A DNA stretch of 64,000 nucleotides from Spirochaetota bacterium. Its GTDB lineage: Bacteria; Spirochaetota; Spirochaetia; Treponematales; UBA12059. The translations under genes were made by a program, and so were the position numbers. Positions within the stretch are counted from its first letter, which is position 1. Each line of letters starts with the position of its first letter. This document shows, piece after piece, positions 20,173 through 28,633 of this stretch. The DNA lies in contig JAKPPT010000072.1 of assembly GCA_029547205.1 (NCBI GenBank), forward strand, positions 186,001 to 250,000. Direction: 5' to 3'. The notes under the pieces are model-generated. The model worked only from the letters and a program-made list of their open reading frames with translations. It made no database searches and had not been told where the DNA came from.

Positions 20173-21213
20173 TTATTCCTGTTTGATTCTACCTAACTGA
20201 CCACATGCTCCATTTATACCACGGCCACGTTTTGCTCGTTGAACTACATTAATATTATGCTGTTTTAATATAGTAATAAAATCTGTAAGTTCTTTTGAAG
20301 AAGGTGTTTTATAGGGTAATTCATCGACATGATTCCATGCAATGAGATTAACTTGCACTTGTAAACCTTTAATCCATGCAACCAATTTATATGCGCATTC
20401 AGGTGTAGTATTAATTCCACTGAGCATTGGCAGTTCTAGAGTTATTCTTTCACCTGTTTTTTCTTGATAGGTGAGTAAGGCCTGTTTAAGTGTATATAAA
20501 TTCCATGTTTGATTTATTGGCATCAATTGTGAACGTATAGTATCATCAGCTACTGTTAATGAAACAGCTAAACGTACATCGATATGTTGTTCAGCAAGCT
20601 CAAGAATGCCAGGAACAATACCACATGTTGAAATTGTTATTTTTCGTTTTGATATCTGTAATCCATCGTGAGCTGTAAAAATTGAAATTGCTTTAATCAC
20701 GTTAGGAAGATTTAAAAGCGGTTCTCCCATACCCATAAATACAATATTGTTAGGTTTTCCAAAATTATTCATAAGATGGTAGTATTGCTCAATAATTTCG
20801 TACGATTCCAGGTTACGTAAAAAGCCTAGTGTTCCTGTTTTGCAAAATGCACAGTGCATACCACAACCAGCTTGCGTAGAAAGGCAGGCAGTTTTTCTAC
20901 CTTGAGTATCAACGAGTAGTACCGATTCAATAAGTGTTCCATCATAAAGTTTTATTTGTAGTTTTGCAGAACCATCCTGTTTATCAATAAACGTGTTTGC
21001 AACGGTAGATGTGTATAGTGAAGGAAACCGCTCAGCGAGAGATTGTCGTAGCGATGCAGGTAGATCTGTCATATCATGAAACGACTGTGCGCCAATGCTT
21101 ATCCATTTAAAAATTTGTTTCCCTCTGAAGCTCATATCTATCTGTAATTCATTTACAAGTTCAGAGGGAAATAGGTGCACTAATGCATGAGGAACGTTAT
21201 AAGTCTCTATCAT
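20173..21213 (-). CDS. rlmN: 23S rRNA (adenine-2503-C2)/tRNA methyltransferase RlmN
   Basis: 346-residue radical SAM enzyme that methylates A2503 of 23S rRNA and A37 of some tRNAs. N-terminal helical domain (FRGKQIFKWISIGAQSFHDM), cluster ligands CGMHCAFCKTGTLGF (residues ~117-131), VFMGMGEPLLNLPNVI, and the C-terminal catalytic cysteine region RGRGINGACGQL. The length is normal. The start (ATG 21211-21213) lies inside the 3' end of the upstream TPR gene, overlapping by 17 bases, so the two are co-transcribed on the minus strand. Confidence 0.95.
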   Translation of the reverse strand: MIETYNVPHALVHLFPSELVNELQIDMSFRGKQIFKWISIGAQSFHDMTDLPASLRQSLAERFPSLYTSTVANTFIDKQDGSAKLQIKLYDGTLIESVLLVDTQGRKTACLSTQAGCGMHCAFCKTGTLGFLRNLESYEIIEQYYHLMNNFGKPNNIVFMGMGEPLLNLPNVIKAISIFTAHDGLQISKRKITISTCGIVPGILELAEQHIDVRLAVSLTVADDTIRSQLMPINQTWNLYTLKQALLTYQEKTGERITLELPMLSGINTTPECAYKLVAWIKGLQVQVNLIAWNHVDELPYKTPSSKELTDFITILKQHNINVVQRAKRGRGINGACGQLGRIKQE

Positions 21214-22375
21214 CAGAGTCGAATGAATTCGGCGAATTGATACGATTAATTAATTCCTGAACATGAGCATTGCGAATACCTTGTTTTTGAAAGTCCATTA
21301 GAACTTCAATGGCTTTATATTTATCGTTAATAGCAAGATAGCACTGAGCAAGCTCAATGTATAAGCGATAATTTTTTAAGTCATATTCAATTAATTTTTT
21401 CAAAGACTCAATTGCATCATTAATTTTGCCCTGTAAACGAGCAACGGTTGCTTTCCCCATGACTGCATACAAATCAAATTCGATATCAAGTGCTTTTTGA
21501 TAGTATTCTAGTGCGGTATCATAGTCACCCATATTTCTATAGGCATCACCTGCTCGTGTAATAATTACTTTATTTTTGGGATCAATATCAAGAATTAGAT
21601 TCCAATAACGCAAGGATTCTGCTGGTTTATTGATACCTCGATAGCAATCTGCAAGGCCGAATAATGCATAAAAATTGCGAGGATCACGCTGCAATACTTT
21701 TTCAAAATATGGAATACCCATATCGAATTGCTTGAGCTTTCGGTAGCAATTGCCGATTGAAGTCAAAACCCTAATGTCAACATTCTCACCCTGAATTTGA
21801 ACCATGCGAGCCCAATAGTGCAGAGCGTCTCGATATTCCTTAAAATCATAATGCAGGTGTCCTAACCCAATCAGTGCATAGGGATTATCTGCTTCCATTT
21901 CAAGTACGCGCAAGTATATTGCCTTTGATTTGCGGAATTCTCGTACCTTTCGGTATGCATCGGCTATTCGAGTGAGTACCGTAATATTTTTGTTGTCATG
22001 TAAAAGATACTGTTCCCAAATTTCTATTGCTTTTTGGTACTGATTTAATGCTTTATAGCAATCAGCAAGACCAAAAAGTGCATAGTTGTTACCTGGATGA
22101 TAAATAAGGCACTTTTTGTAGTATTCAACAGCTTCTCTAAAAGCATTTCGTTTTCGCGCAGCATCTCCAAGTCCAACTAACGCATAGTTGTTTTCAGGAT
22201 CCTGATCAACAATTTGTTTGAAAAATGTCTCTGCCTCTGAAATTTGGTTTTCTTTTAGCAATGCATAGCCTTTTTTTGATAATTCAGCTATTTCATTTAC
22301 TTGAGAATTCTCTTCTGGTTGTGAGTCGTCAAAAGAATTCTCGAATGGTAGTGGTGGTTGGTTAAAATCAGCCAT
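21197..22375 (-). CDS. TPR-repeat protein
   Basis: 392 residues made of about nine tandem TPR repeats, each with the pattern NNYALxGLGDAxRxxxxYxxAIxxYxxxL (for example ALFGLADCYKALNQYQKAIE and ALFGLADCYRGINKPAESL). No signal peptide, so cytoplasmic. Two starts are possible; ATG 22373-22375 has GGGAAG at a good distance, whereas the ATG at 22384 would have it too close. It overlaps the upstream small gene by 8 bases. A scaffold or adaptor is likely; the partner is unknown. Confidence 0.85.
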   Translation of the reverse strand: MADFNQPPLPFENSFDDSQPEENSQVNEIAELSKKGYALLKENQISEAETFFKQIVDQDPENNYALVGLGDAARKRNAFREAVEYYKKCLIYHPGNNYALFGLADCYKALNQYQKAIEIWEQYLLHDNKNITVLTRIADAYRKVREFRKSKAIYLRVLEMEADNPYALIGLGHLHYDFKEYRDALHYWARMVQIQGENVDIRVLTSIGNCYRKLKQFDMGIPYFEKVLQRDPRNFYALFGLADCYRGINKPAESLRYWNLILDIDPKNKVIITRAGDAYRNMGDYDTALEYYQKALDIEFDLYAVMGKATVARLQGKINDAIESLKKLIEYDLKNYRLYIELAQCYLAINDKYKAIEVLMDFQKQGIRNAHVQELINRINSPNSFDSDDRDL

Positions 22376-22748
22376 TTGATTCATCTTCCCTTTTTAATAG
22401 AGTTTTTATAGCCTCTGCAGCTATTTTTGCCAATGCTTGAGTTTTTGCATCATCATGAGCCAATTTGAACATCTTTAAAGCTTCAATAGGTTGCTCATGT
22501 TGTAAATAGTACTCGCCAATTCTAATTAGACCATCAGAATAACCGGTTGTCTGGTAAATTCTTCGGGCAAGCTCTATTTTACCCTCATTATAAAATATAT
22601 TTCCTTTTCTATTCAACTGGGCTTTGTCTGCAGGAGAAAGTTCTTTATTAGGATAATCAGTTTGTTTTAATAAAGCATCATCGGAAAATTTTGAAAAAAC
22701 ATCAGAGACAACTTCATGCTTGGAATTATTTTTATCACTTTTACTCAT
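22368..22748 (-). CDS. Small helical/TPR-like protein
   Basis: 126 residues. The first 45 are polar and probably disordered; the rest forms helices with a TPR-like pattern (NRKGNIFYNEGKIELARRIY, GLIRIGEYYLQHEQPIEALK). No known enzyme motif. The stop overlaps the start of the TPR protein, so the two are translationally coupled and probably act together. Confidence 0.7.
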   Translation of the reverse strand: MSKSDKNNSKHEVVSDVFSKFSDDALLKQTDYPNKELSPADKAQLNRKGNIFYNEGKIELARRIYQTTGYSDGLIRIGEYYLQHEQPIEALKMFKLAHDDAKTQALAKIAAEAIKTLLKREDESNG

Positions 22749-22787
22749 AACTTAAATATATACATTTTTTAGAAAAAGCTCAAGCAA

Positions 22788-23333
22788 CTATATTCTCTGA
22801 TAAATGTTTATGCAGGATCTACCATATTTACGAGTGGTGAGCAATTTTAAACCAGTCACATTGTCCAATAACGTATCTTCTTGTGGAAAATGAAACACAA
22901 GTCTTCCATTTGTTGTGAGCAGATTTGATTGTGCGATTGAACTTAATAATTCATTTTTAAATTTATACGGAAACGGTGGATCCATAAAAATAAGATTGAA
23001 CGATTCTGATGCGCGTTTTATAAAAACTTCTGCTGGAATTGCTAACGCTTTAAGAGAAACACCTAGAAGCATGGCATTTTTTTTTAATGCTGCTATTTTT
23101 GCTTTATCTTTTTCGATACAGAGTGCAGATAATGCACCTCTGCTCAGTGCTTCAAATGAAAAAATCCCAGAGCCAGCAAAAATATCTGCAATATATGATC
23201 CGGTAATATCTCCCAGGATAGAAAACACTGACTCGCGCATCCTGTCCATTGGAGGACGAATTTCCAATGAACCCTCAGCAAAACGAATAATTCTGCCCTT
23301 AAGTTCACCTCCGGTTATTCGTAACGTACCCAT
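22788..23333 (-). CDS. rsmD: 16S rRNA (guanine-966-N2)-methyltransferase RsmD
   Basis: 181 residues. Opens MGTLRITGGELKGRIIRF and has RPPMDRMRESVFSIL, IADIFAGSGIFSFEALSRGA (SAM binding) and the catalytic FMDPPFPYK, all RsmD hallmarks. It methylates G966 in the 30S subunit. The ATG overlaps the smpB stop by one base (TAATG on the minus strand). Confidence 0.93.
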   Translation of the reverse strand: MGTLRITGGELKGRIIRFAEGSLEIRPPMDRMRESVFSILGDITGSYIADIFAGSGIFSFEALSRGALSALCIEKDKAKIAALKKNAMLLGVSLKALAIPAEVFIKRASESFNLIFMDPPFPYKFKNELLSSIAQSNLLTTNGRLVFHFPQEDTLLDNVTGLKLLTTRKYGRSCINIYQRI

Positions 23334-23785
23334 TAACGATTTCTTTCCCTTAATTCACGTGCAATATCTCGTTCTATATCTTTATTTTTTAATGTTTCGC
23401 GTTTATCATGGAGTTTTTTTCCTTTGCAGAGTCCTAAAGTCACCTTAATTTTATGATTGGTATAATGAAAATCAATGGGAATGAGGGTAATTCCTTTTTC
23501 ATCAACTTTTCGTTTAAGTCGTTTTAATTCTTGTTTGTGCAATAGTAATTTTTTTAATCTATTAGGATCATGTGAGAAAATCGAACTATATTTGTATTCA
23601 CTTATGTGGACATTATACAGGAAAAGCTCATTGTTCTTAAAAGCAGCGAAACCATCATTAAACGATATCATTCCTGCTCGTATAGCTTTTACTTCTGAAC
23701 CGGTAAGAACTATACCAGCTTCGATGGATTCTTCGATAAAATAATTAAAATGAACTTTTCTGTTTACAGCAAATACCATACTCAT
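23333..23785 (-). CDS. smpB: SsrA-binding protein SmpB
   Basis: About 150 residues. SmpB delivers tmRNA to stalled ribosomes. Typical blocks: NRKVHFNYFIEESIEAGIVL, TGSEVKAIRAG, DGFAAFKNNELFLYNVHI, and the C-terminal tail KGKKLHDKRETLKNKDIERD. The start was set at ATG 23783-23785 because GAGG lies 6 bases upstream; the frame is open further upstream to 23827 without a ribosome site. tmRNA itself is not in this window. Confidence 0.94.
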   Translation of the reverse strand: MSMVFAVNRKVHFNYFIEESIEAGIVLTGSEVKAIRAGMISFNDGFAAFKNNELFLYNVHISEYKYSSIFSHDPNRLKKLLLHKQELKRLKRKVDEKGITLIPIDFHYTNHKIKVTLGLCKGKKLHDKRETLKNKDIERDIARELRERNR

Positions 23786-23860
23786 TAAAAACCTCAACCT
23801 ATCTGTATAGGTTTCTAAGAATATCATATATTAAAGTAAAATATCCATAGCATATTTTGC

Positions 23861-23889
23861 TTGTAAAAAAATTAAATACATCATACAAT
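23861..23889 (+). promoter_or_regulatory. Promoter directly abutting lepB
   Basis: TTGTAA at 23861-23866 and TACAAT at 23884-23889 with a 17-base spacer. The expected transcription start (about 23896) is one or two bases before the ATG at 23898, so the mRNA would have practically no leader. No Shine-Dalgarno sequence is present. Confidence 0.5.
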
Positions 23890-23897
23890 ATCGTTTT

Positions 23898-24623
23898 ATG
23901 AAGCATTTTGAGTCATATAGCGTAAAATTACAACGACGAAAAAAGATTTTTTCCTTTCTACAATACATTCTTATTGTTTTTCTATCGTTTGAATTATTTA
24001 TAAATGATTTTGCTCGACCATATAAAATAACTAATGATTCAATGTCGCCCAATTTACTTGAAAATTATCATGTAATTACATCACCATTGGTATATGGGAT
24101 AAAAGCTCCGTTTTCAAATAAAAAACTAATAACCTTTGCTTTACCTAAACGTGGGGATATTGTCACTATATCCCAAAGTAGTAAAACACCATCTGTCTTT
24201 TTGCAATGTCTCAATGCAATAGTCAGATTTTTTACGCTACAGCAATGTCAGATTTTTGATGCATATACAGACAACACAGGTGTTCTGGTTCGTAGAATTG
24301 TAGGAATACCTGGAGATACAATTTATATGGACAAGTATTTGATTTACAATAAAAATCAAAAATCTTATCATTTTTTAAGTGAATTTGAGGTATCTTCAGA
24401 AACATATGATCTTGTAACACAGTCTCATGAGTTGTGGCCTGATTCTTTACCATTCTCTTCAAAGTTTGAAGCAATTACTTTAGGTGAAAATCAATATTTT
24501 GTATTAAGTGATAATCGGACCAGGATAAATGATTCTCGATACTGGGGTGTTATAAGCTTAGATAATATAATTGCTAAAGTAATACTTGTATATTGGCCTT
24601 TTCAAAAATTTCAAAAATTATAA
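23898..24623 (+). CDS. lepB: Signal peptidase I-like protein with Lys-to-Arg change
   Basis: 241 residues, S26 family. A membrane segment at residues ~20-38 is followed by the Ser box NDSMSPNLL (nucleophile Ser ~49), the strand LPKRGDIVTI, the block LVRRIVGIPGDTIYMD, and the C-terminal ENQYFVLSDNRTRINDSRYWG. The catalytic base in signal peptidase I is the lysine of the KR pair in the third block; here both are arginine (GTTCGTAGA). That makes classical Ser-Lys catalysis doubtful. The gene may encode a variant or non-peptidase member, with a normal copy elsewhere. Predicted leaderless. Confidence 0.8.
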   Translation: MKHFESYSVKLQRRKKIFSFLQYILIVFLSFELFINDFARPYKITNDSMSPNLLENYHVITSPLVYGIKAPFSNKKLITFALPKRGDIVTISQSSKTPSVFLQCLNAIVRFFTLQQCQIFDAYTDNTGVLVRRIVGIPGDTIYMDKYLIYNKNQKSYHFLSEFEVSSETYDLVTQSHELWPDSLPFSSKFEAITLGENQYFVLSDNRTRINDSRYWGVISLDNIIAKVILVYWPFQKFQKL

Positions 24624-24633
24624 TATTTACAGT

Positions 24634-25761
24634 ATGAATATTAACCATCTATATATTCATGTCCCATTTTGCAAGTCCAAATGTTCTTACTGTGCATTTT
24701 ACTCGATTATAGATTCATCATTACAAAACAAATGGTGTAGTGCAATTATCAATCAATTTAATTATTTTTCAACTTTATATGAAATTACAAAACTTAAAAC
24801 ATTGTATATTGGAGGTGGCTCTCCTTCAGCATTAGATCCAGAAATTCTTATTTCTATATTGTGTTATTTTAATGATTTTTGTGCGTCAGATACAGAGTTT
24901 ACTATTGAACTAAATCCTGCTGATTTAAGCGATGAATTAGTACATCTGCTTAAAGATTCTTCGATAAATCGAGTAAGTATAGGCATTGAAAGCTTTAATG
25001 ATACCGTAAGAAATGCTGTTAAGAGGCGAGGTACTAGCAGTGAAATTCTAAAAGCTATTAAAATGCTGAAGCATCAAACATCATTTGCCATTGCATGTGA
25101 TCTCATGTATGGGTTACCGTTACAGACAAAAGATATTGTGCAAGATGATATTAAAAAATTAATAGAATACCATCCAGATCATATATCATACTATGAACTC
25201 ACTGTAGAAGATACATCGGCACTAGCACGTGAATTGAATCACAAAACTGTATCATTACCAGCATATGATGTGAATGAAAGTTCCTGGGAAATAATTTTAA
25301 CAAGTTTATTCGATGCTGGTTATGAACGGTATGAAGTTTCAAATTGGGCATACCAAAAAAACTACTGCTATCATAATATTAATTATTGGGAAATGGGATC
25401 GTGGCTCGGATTAGGTCCATCAGCAGTATCAAATATTGATGGCTTTGGTTCATATACTCGGATTACTACTGTCTCAAATATATATGCATATCTGTCCAAT
25501 ATATTAGATTTGTCTACTGACTATATCGCTGGAAAAACTGCTGTTATTGAATACTGCATGATGCATTTACGAAAAAAAAATGGATTTTCAACTAGGGATT
25601 TTTATCAGCGGTTTTCTACTCAATTTCATCATATACCCGAATGGTTGTGTAATCAATTTCCTTTGTATCTTATGAATGAGAACAATCGTATTACAGTACA
25701 TGATACTGGTTTAGATCACCTTAATTATATTATTGTAAAGTTGATGAACTATTTGGAGTAA
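24634..25761 (+). CDS. hemW: Radical SAM HemW-like coproporphyrinogen III oxidase-like protein
   Basis: About 375 residues from ATG 24634 (MNINHLYIHVPFCKSKCSYC). The cluster motif is CKSKCSYCAFYS, and the family blocks LYIGGGSPSALDPEIL, ELNPADLSDELV, RVSIGIESFND, CDLMYGLPLQT and the C-terminal HemW domain are all present. HemW is a haem chaperone rather than an oxidase, but its role in organisms with little haem is unclear. It starts 11 bases after lepB; pdxY follows after 5 bases. Confidence 0.88.
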   Translation: MNINHLYIHVPFCKSKCSYCAFYSIIDSSLQNKWCSAIINQFNYFSTLYEITKLKTLYIGGGSPSALDPEILISILCYFNDFCASDTEFTIELNPADLSDELVHLLKDSSINRVSIGIESFNDTVRNAVKRRGTSSEILKAIKMLKHQTSFAIACDLMYGLPLQTKDIVQDDIKKLIEYHPDHISYYELTVEDTSALARELNHKTVSLPAYDVNESSWEIILTSLFDAGYERYEVSNWAYQKNYCYHNINYWEMGSWLGLGPSAVSNIDGFGSYTRITTVSNIYAYLSNILDLSTDYIAGKTAVIEYCMMHLRKKNGFSTRDFYQRFSTQFHHIPEWLCNQFPLYLMNENNRITVHDTGLDHLNYIIVKLMNYLE

Positions 25762-25766
25762 TGTAG

Positions 25767-26618
25767 ATGAAGCATATTATCTCTATTCAATCCTCTGTCG
25801 CATATGGCTATGTTGGTAACCGTACTGCTGTTTTTGCACTTGAAACGATTGGGATTCCTGTAATTCAAATCAATACCGTTCAATTTTCAACACATACAGG
25901 GTATAGTGGATATGCTGGAGAAATTTTTTCTGCCAGTCATATCAATTCGCTGCTTACCTCGCTTGAGAATTCCGGTTTAACGGGCAAGAGTCAAGCATTA
26001 TTATCGGGTTATATAGGGAATAGAGAAACAGGTGAAACAATTCTTGAACATGTAAAAAGACTTAAAGCAAGCAATCCTAATTTTATATACTGCTGTGATC
26101 CTGTAATGGGCGATACACCACATGGCTTGTATGTAAAGCAAGAAATTGCTGACTTTTTCTTGCATAATGCTCTTTTTGAAGCTGATATTCTCATTCCTAA
26201 TCATTTTGAAGCATGCTATCTATCGGGAATTGCTATTGAATCGGAAAAGAGCGCCAGAAGAGCTGTAGAATCACTCCATGCAAAAGGTTGCAAAATTGTA
26301 CTCATTACGAGTTATAAAACAGCTAGTGATAAAACAATTGGATTTTTTTTAAGTACTGGAAACAAATGCGCAATTCTAGAAACGCCACGTTTATATTTTG
26401 CCAATACCCCAAAGGGAACAGGTGACTTAGTATCTTCATTATTTTTAGGAAATTATTTATTAAATAATGATATTGAATATAGTCTTGAACTGACTGCAAA
26501 TGCTGTATATGAAATACTTTTGCTAACCCAGTCACAGCATGACACAGAACTTTCTCTTGTACAGGGGAGGGATATGCTTATCAATCCTACAATACAGTTT
26601 GCTGTTCGTACATTGTAA
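25767..26618 (+). CDS. pdxY: Pyridoxal kinase
   Basis: 283-residue ribokinase-fold kinase that phosphorylates pyridoxal for vitamin B6 salvage. Typical sequence: SIQSSVAYGYVGNRTAVFAL, VNTVQFSTHTGY-type (INTVQFSTHTGYSGYAG), YCCDPVMGD, LIPNHFEACYLSG and the active-site loop TPKGTGDLVSSLFLG. Length is normal. It lies 5 bases after hemW, in the same operon. Confidence 0.93.
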   Translation: MKHIISIQSSVAYGYVGNRTAVFALETIGIPVIQINTVQFSTHTGYSGYAGEIFSASHINSLLTSLENSGLTGKSQALLSGYIGNRETGETILEHVKRLKASNPNFIYCCDPVMGDTPHGLYVKQEIADFFLHNALFEADILIPNHFEACYLSGIAIESEKSARRAVESLHAKGCKIVLITSYKTASDKTIGFFLSTGNKCAILETPRLYFANTPKGTGDLVSSLFLGNYLLNNDIEYSLELTANAVYEILLLTQSQHDTELSLVQGRDMLINPTIQFAVRTL

Positions 26619-26635
26619 TATTGGTTTTTTATAAT

Positions 26636-26662
26636 AAAAAAGCTCCGGTTATTACCGGAGCT
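26636..26662 (-). terminator. Rho-independent terminator of the DUF2147 gene
   Basis: A perfect 9-base stem AGCTCCGGT (26641-26649) / ACCGGAGCT (26654-26662) with loop TATT. A-run 26636-26640 on the plus strand reads as a T-run on the minus strand, so it ends the minus-strand gene; it may also stop convergent pdxY transcripts less efficiently. Confidence 0.85.
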
Positions 26663-26677
26663 CACATTCACTGTAAA

Positions 26678-27208
26678 TTATTTTTTCTTTGGCGTTGGAA
26701 CAGATGGAATAAAACTTGCTGGATCTGGTAATTTAAATGGGAGCTCACTGGGCTCGGCTTTATGCCAGGTCTGGTTTCTACCAAGGAGACCACCAGTTCC
26801 ACGGAGAGAACCGCGCACAATAAGCTTGTTGCCATCTCGTTTTACAGAACAATCATAAACTTTTCCATCTTTTGGATCTGTAATTGAACCTTTCCATTCC
26901 TTACCCTTGTCTACTAATTCATATAAGAAATCAAGACCGCAGGTATAGGGATCTCCGACATATTTATCTGCTTTGAACTTCTTGATTTCCAGAGAATCTT
27001 CTAATTCTCCAGTTGTTTCACTGATCAGTGCAACAATTCTCCCATACACTTTACCCTGATACATATAAATCATTACATATGAGCGTGGTTTTCCTGTTTC
27101 ATCATCAACAGTTTTCCAAAGCCCTAAAATATTGTCTGCTGCCCAAAGCTGAACTGCCAGCATAACAAGTGCTGAAATTAACAGCAGCTTATAAGCTGAT
27201 TTCCGCAT
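26678..27208 (-). CDS. Exported DUF2147 protein
   Basis: 176 residues with a clear signal peptide (residues 1-23, KLLLISALVMLAVQLWA, cleavage after AWA-like LWAAD). The mature part begins NILGLWKTVDDETGKPRSYV and has YDCSVKRDGNKLIVRGSLRG and LGRNQTWHK, the lipocalin-like DUF2147 pattern. Function unknown, periplasmic or outer-membrane associated. A strong GGGGGA precedes the ATG. Monocistronic, with its own terminator. Confidence 0.88.
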   Translation of the reverse strand: MRKSAYKLLLISALVMLAVQLWAADNILGLWKTVDDETGKPRSYVMIYMYQGKVYGRIVALISETTGELEDSLEIKKFKADKYVGDPYTCGLDFLYELVDKGKEWKGSITDPKDGKVYDCSVKRDGNKLIVRGSLRGTGGLLGRNQTWHKAEPSELPFKLPDPASFIPSVPTPKKK

Positions 27209-27325
27209 AAATCTTCCCCCTTACTAGCGAAAAATAGAGTATAGTGAATCAACGATTCCTATTATACTTGTTTTTACTATATGAAAATAAAAAAGTCAAA
27301 TTAAATTTGTTTATTACATGATGGT

Positions 27326-27934
27326 TTAGTCAATGAAAAGATCATATTTACCAGAATCAGGTTTGATTGTTTTTTTACGAAAACCAAGATTATACAATTT
27401 TTCAACGCCTATAGTGGTCGGTGGGCCGTGTCCAGGAAGTATAATACACATATCATTTTGATTGAGAATTTTTTCAGAAATGTTCTCTTTTAAAAGTGTT
27501 AAACTGTATTGGCTCAGTGTTGATCCAATAAATCCAGCCTGTATTGTATCACCAGTGAATAATAAGTTATTTGTATAATAAACAAGAGAATCTGGAGAAT
27601 GTCCGGGTATTGAAAAAGCTTTAATGTTAAAACCACACAAAAAAAATTCATCATTATCATTTACTTGAATTGATTGAATTGTTTCATCAATTAATGAGCT
27701 AGCATAAATTTTCACTGGATAGATTTTTATAAGTGTTTTTAAACCTTGTATATGATGCTTATGATTATGAGTTATTAAAACGCCGGTAATTGAATAATTA
27801 TACTTTTCAATAAAATTAAGGAGATTCGTATCAAATTCCGCGGGATCGATGATACTGGCTTCTTTTGTTTCGTCATTTGCTAGTAGATATACATTTGAGA
27901 ATCCATATAATGAATAATGAAAATAGAGTTTCAT
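27326..27934 (-). CDS. MBL-fold hydrolase with altered metal motif (glyoxalase II-like)
   Basis: 202 residues with the glyoxalase-II-like layout YLLANDETKEASIIDPAEFD, LITHNHKHHIQG, ALFTGDT-type (LLFTGDTIQAG) and ILPGHGPPTTIG. The usual HxHxDH metal/catalytic motif reads HNHKHH, so the aspartate that bridges metal 2 and acts in catalysis is a histidine. The other ligands (IPGHSPDS, GDT, GHG) are kept. It may bind metal differently or have another activity. The ATG overlaps the stop of the pentapeptide gene. Confidence 0.8.
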   Translation of the reverse strand: MKLYFHYSLYGFSNVYLLANDETKEASIIDPAEFDTNLLNFIEKYNYSITGVLITHNHKHHIQGLKTLIKIYPVKIYASSLIDETIQSIQVNDNDEFFLCGFNIKAFSIPGHSPDSLVYYTNNLLFTGDTIQAGFIGSTLSQYSLTLLKENISEKILNQNDMCIILPGHGPPTTIGVEKLYNLGFRKKTIKPDSGKYDLFID

Positions 27935-28530
27935 AGTCTAAAATGTTCAATCTCTGTATATGCTTCATGCACATTGGAAAACTTCCAATTGACATTTTCT
28001 TCCTTTATTTCAATGAGAAATGTTCGTTTTAAATTACAATCGATAAAATCAGTATTGGAAAATTCAGAAAAAACGAAATGAGAATTATAAAAACTAGAAT
28101 GATTAAATGTACAGCTTTTTGTTTTAATCCCGTTAAAATTATCATGAATTAACTCTGATTCTTCAAATGAGGAATTAACTATTGATGACCCGCCAAACGA
28201 AGAAAATTGTATATTCGTTTTTGAAAAATCACATGAATCAAGAAGCGCAAAATCAAAAAAACACAATCGCATGAGTGATAGCGTGAAACATGTATTTTTC
28301 CATAATGATTTTTGGAAATTACAACCATAGAATTGTTTTTGAGAAAAGTCACAGCCACTGTAGCGCAAATTAGCACCATTAATATCTTTGATTACAGAAT
28401 TTTTCAAAATATAATCAATGATGAGTTTTTGCGTTGTTTCAATATCAGGGTCATGATGAGCACAGTATTTACTATAACTCAGTGAAGGCTCTTTGCATCC
28501 TTCATGAATACAAGGTTCCGTAAAAAACAT
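27931..28530 (-). CDS. Pentapeptide-repeat protein with N-terminal zinc-like motif
   Basis: 199 residues. The N-terminus has a possible zinc knuckle (PCIHEGCKEPSLSYSKYCAHH). From residue ~50 a right-handed beta-helix of pentapeptide-like repeats follows (ANLRYSGCDFSQKQFYGCNF, SCDFSKTNIQFSSFGGSSI, SNTDFIDCNLKRTF). Such proteins act as scaffolds or nucleic-acid mimics; no specific role can be assigned. It overlaps the MBL gene by 4 bases (ATGA), a two-gene operon. Confidence 0.82.
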   Translation of the reverse strand: MFFTEPCIHEGCKEPSLSYSKYCAHHDPDIETTQKLIIDYILKNSVIKDINGANLRYSGCDFSQKQFYGCNFQKSLWKNTCFTLSLMRLCFFDFALLDSCDFSKTNIQFSSFGGSSIVNSSFEESELIHDNFNGIKTKSCTFNHSSFYNSHFVFSEFSNTDFIDCNLKRTFLIEIKEENVNWKFSNVHEAYTEIEHFRL

Positions 28531-28545
28531 ACTATTGTTCTTAGA

Positions 28546-28575
28546 ATTATACTATGTAATAAGTTGAAAATGCAA
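28546..28575 (-). promoter_or_regulatory. Promoter of the pentapeptide-MBL operon
   Basis: On the minus strand TTGCAT (28575-28570) and TATAAT (28551-28546) are separated by 18 bases. The start would lie about 9 bases before the ATG at 28530. Confidence 0.6.
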
Positions 28576-28596
28576 TGCTTGTTGCACACTATTGCC

Positions 28597-28626
28597 TTGA
28601 CAGGACTTGCTATCTCAACTTATTAT
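28597..28626 (+). promoter_or_regulatory. Promoter abutting metG
   Basis: A perfect TTGACA at 28597-28602 and TATTAT at 28621-28626 (18-base spacer). The -10 box ends only 7 bases before the metG ATG (28634), so the transcript would be leaderless. No Shine-Dalgarno sequence is present. Confidence 0.6.
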
Positions 28627-28633
28627 TCCACCT

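Noticed and set aside
27209-27300. Promoter of the DUF2147 gene
   Set aside because: TTGACT and TATAAT are both present on the minus strand but about 27 bases apart, too far for one promoter.
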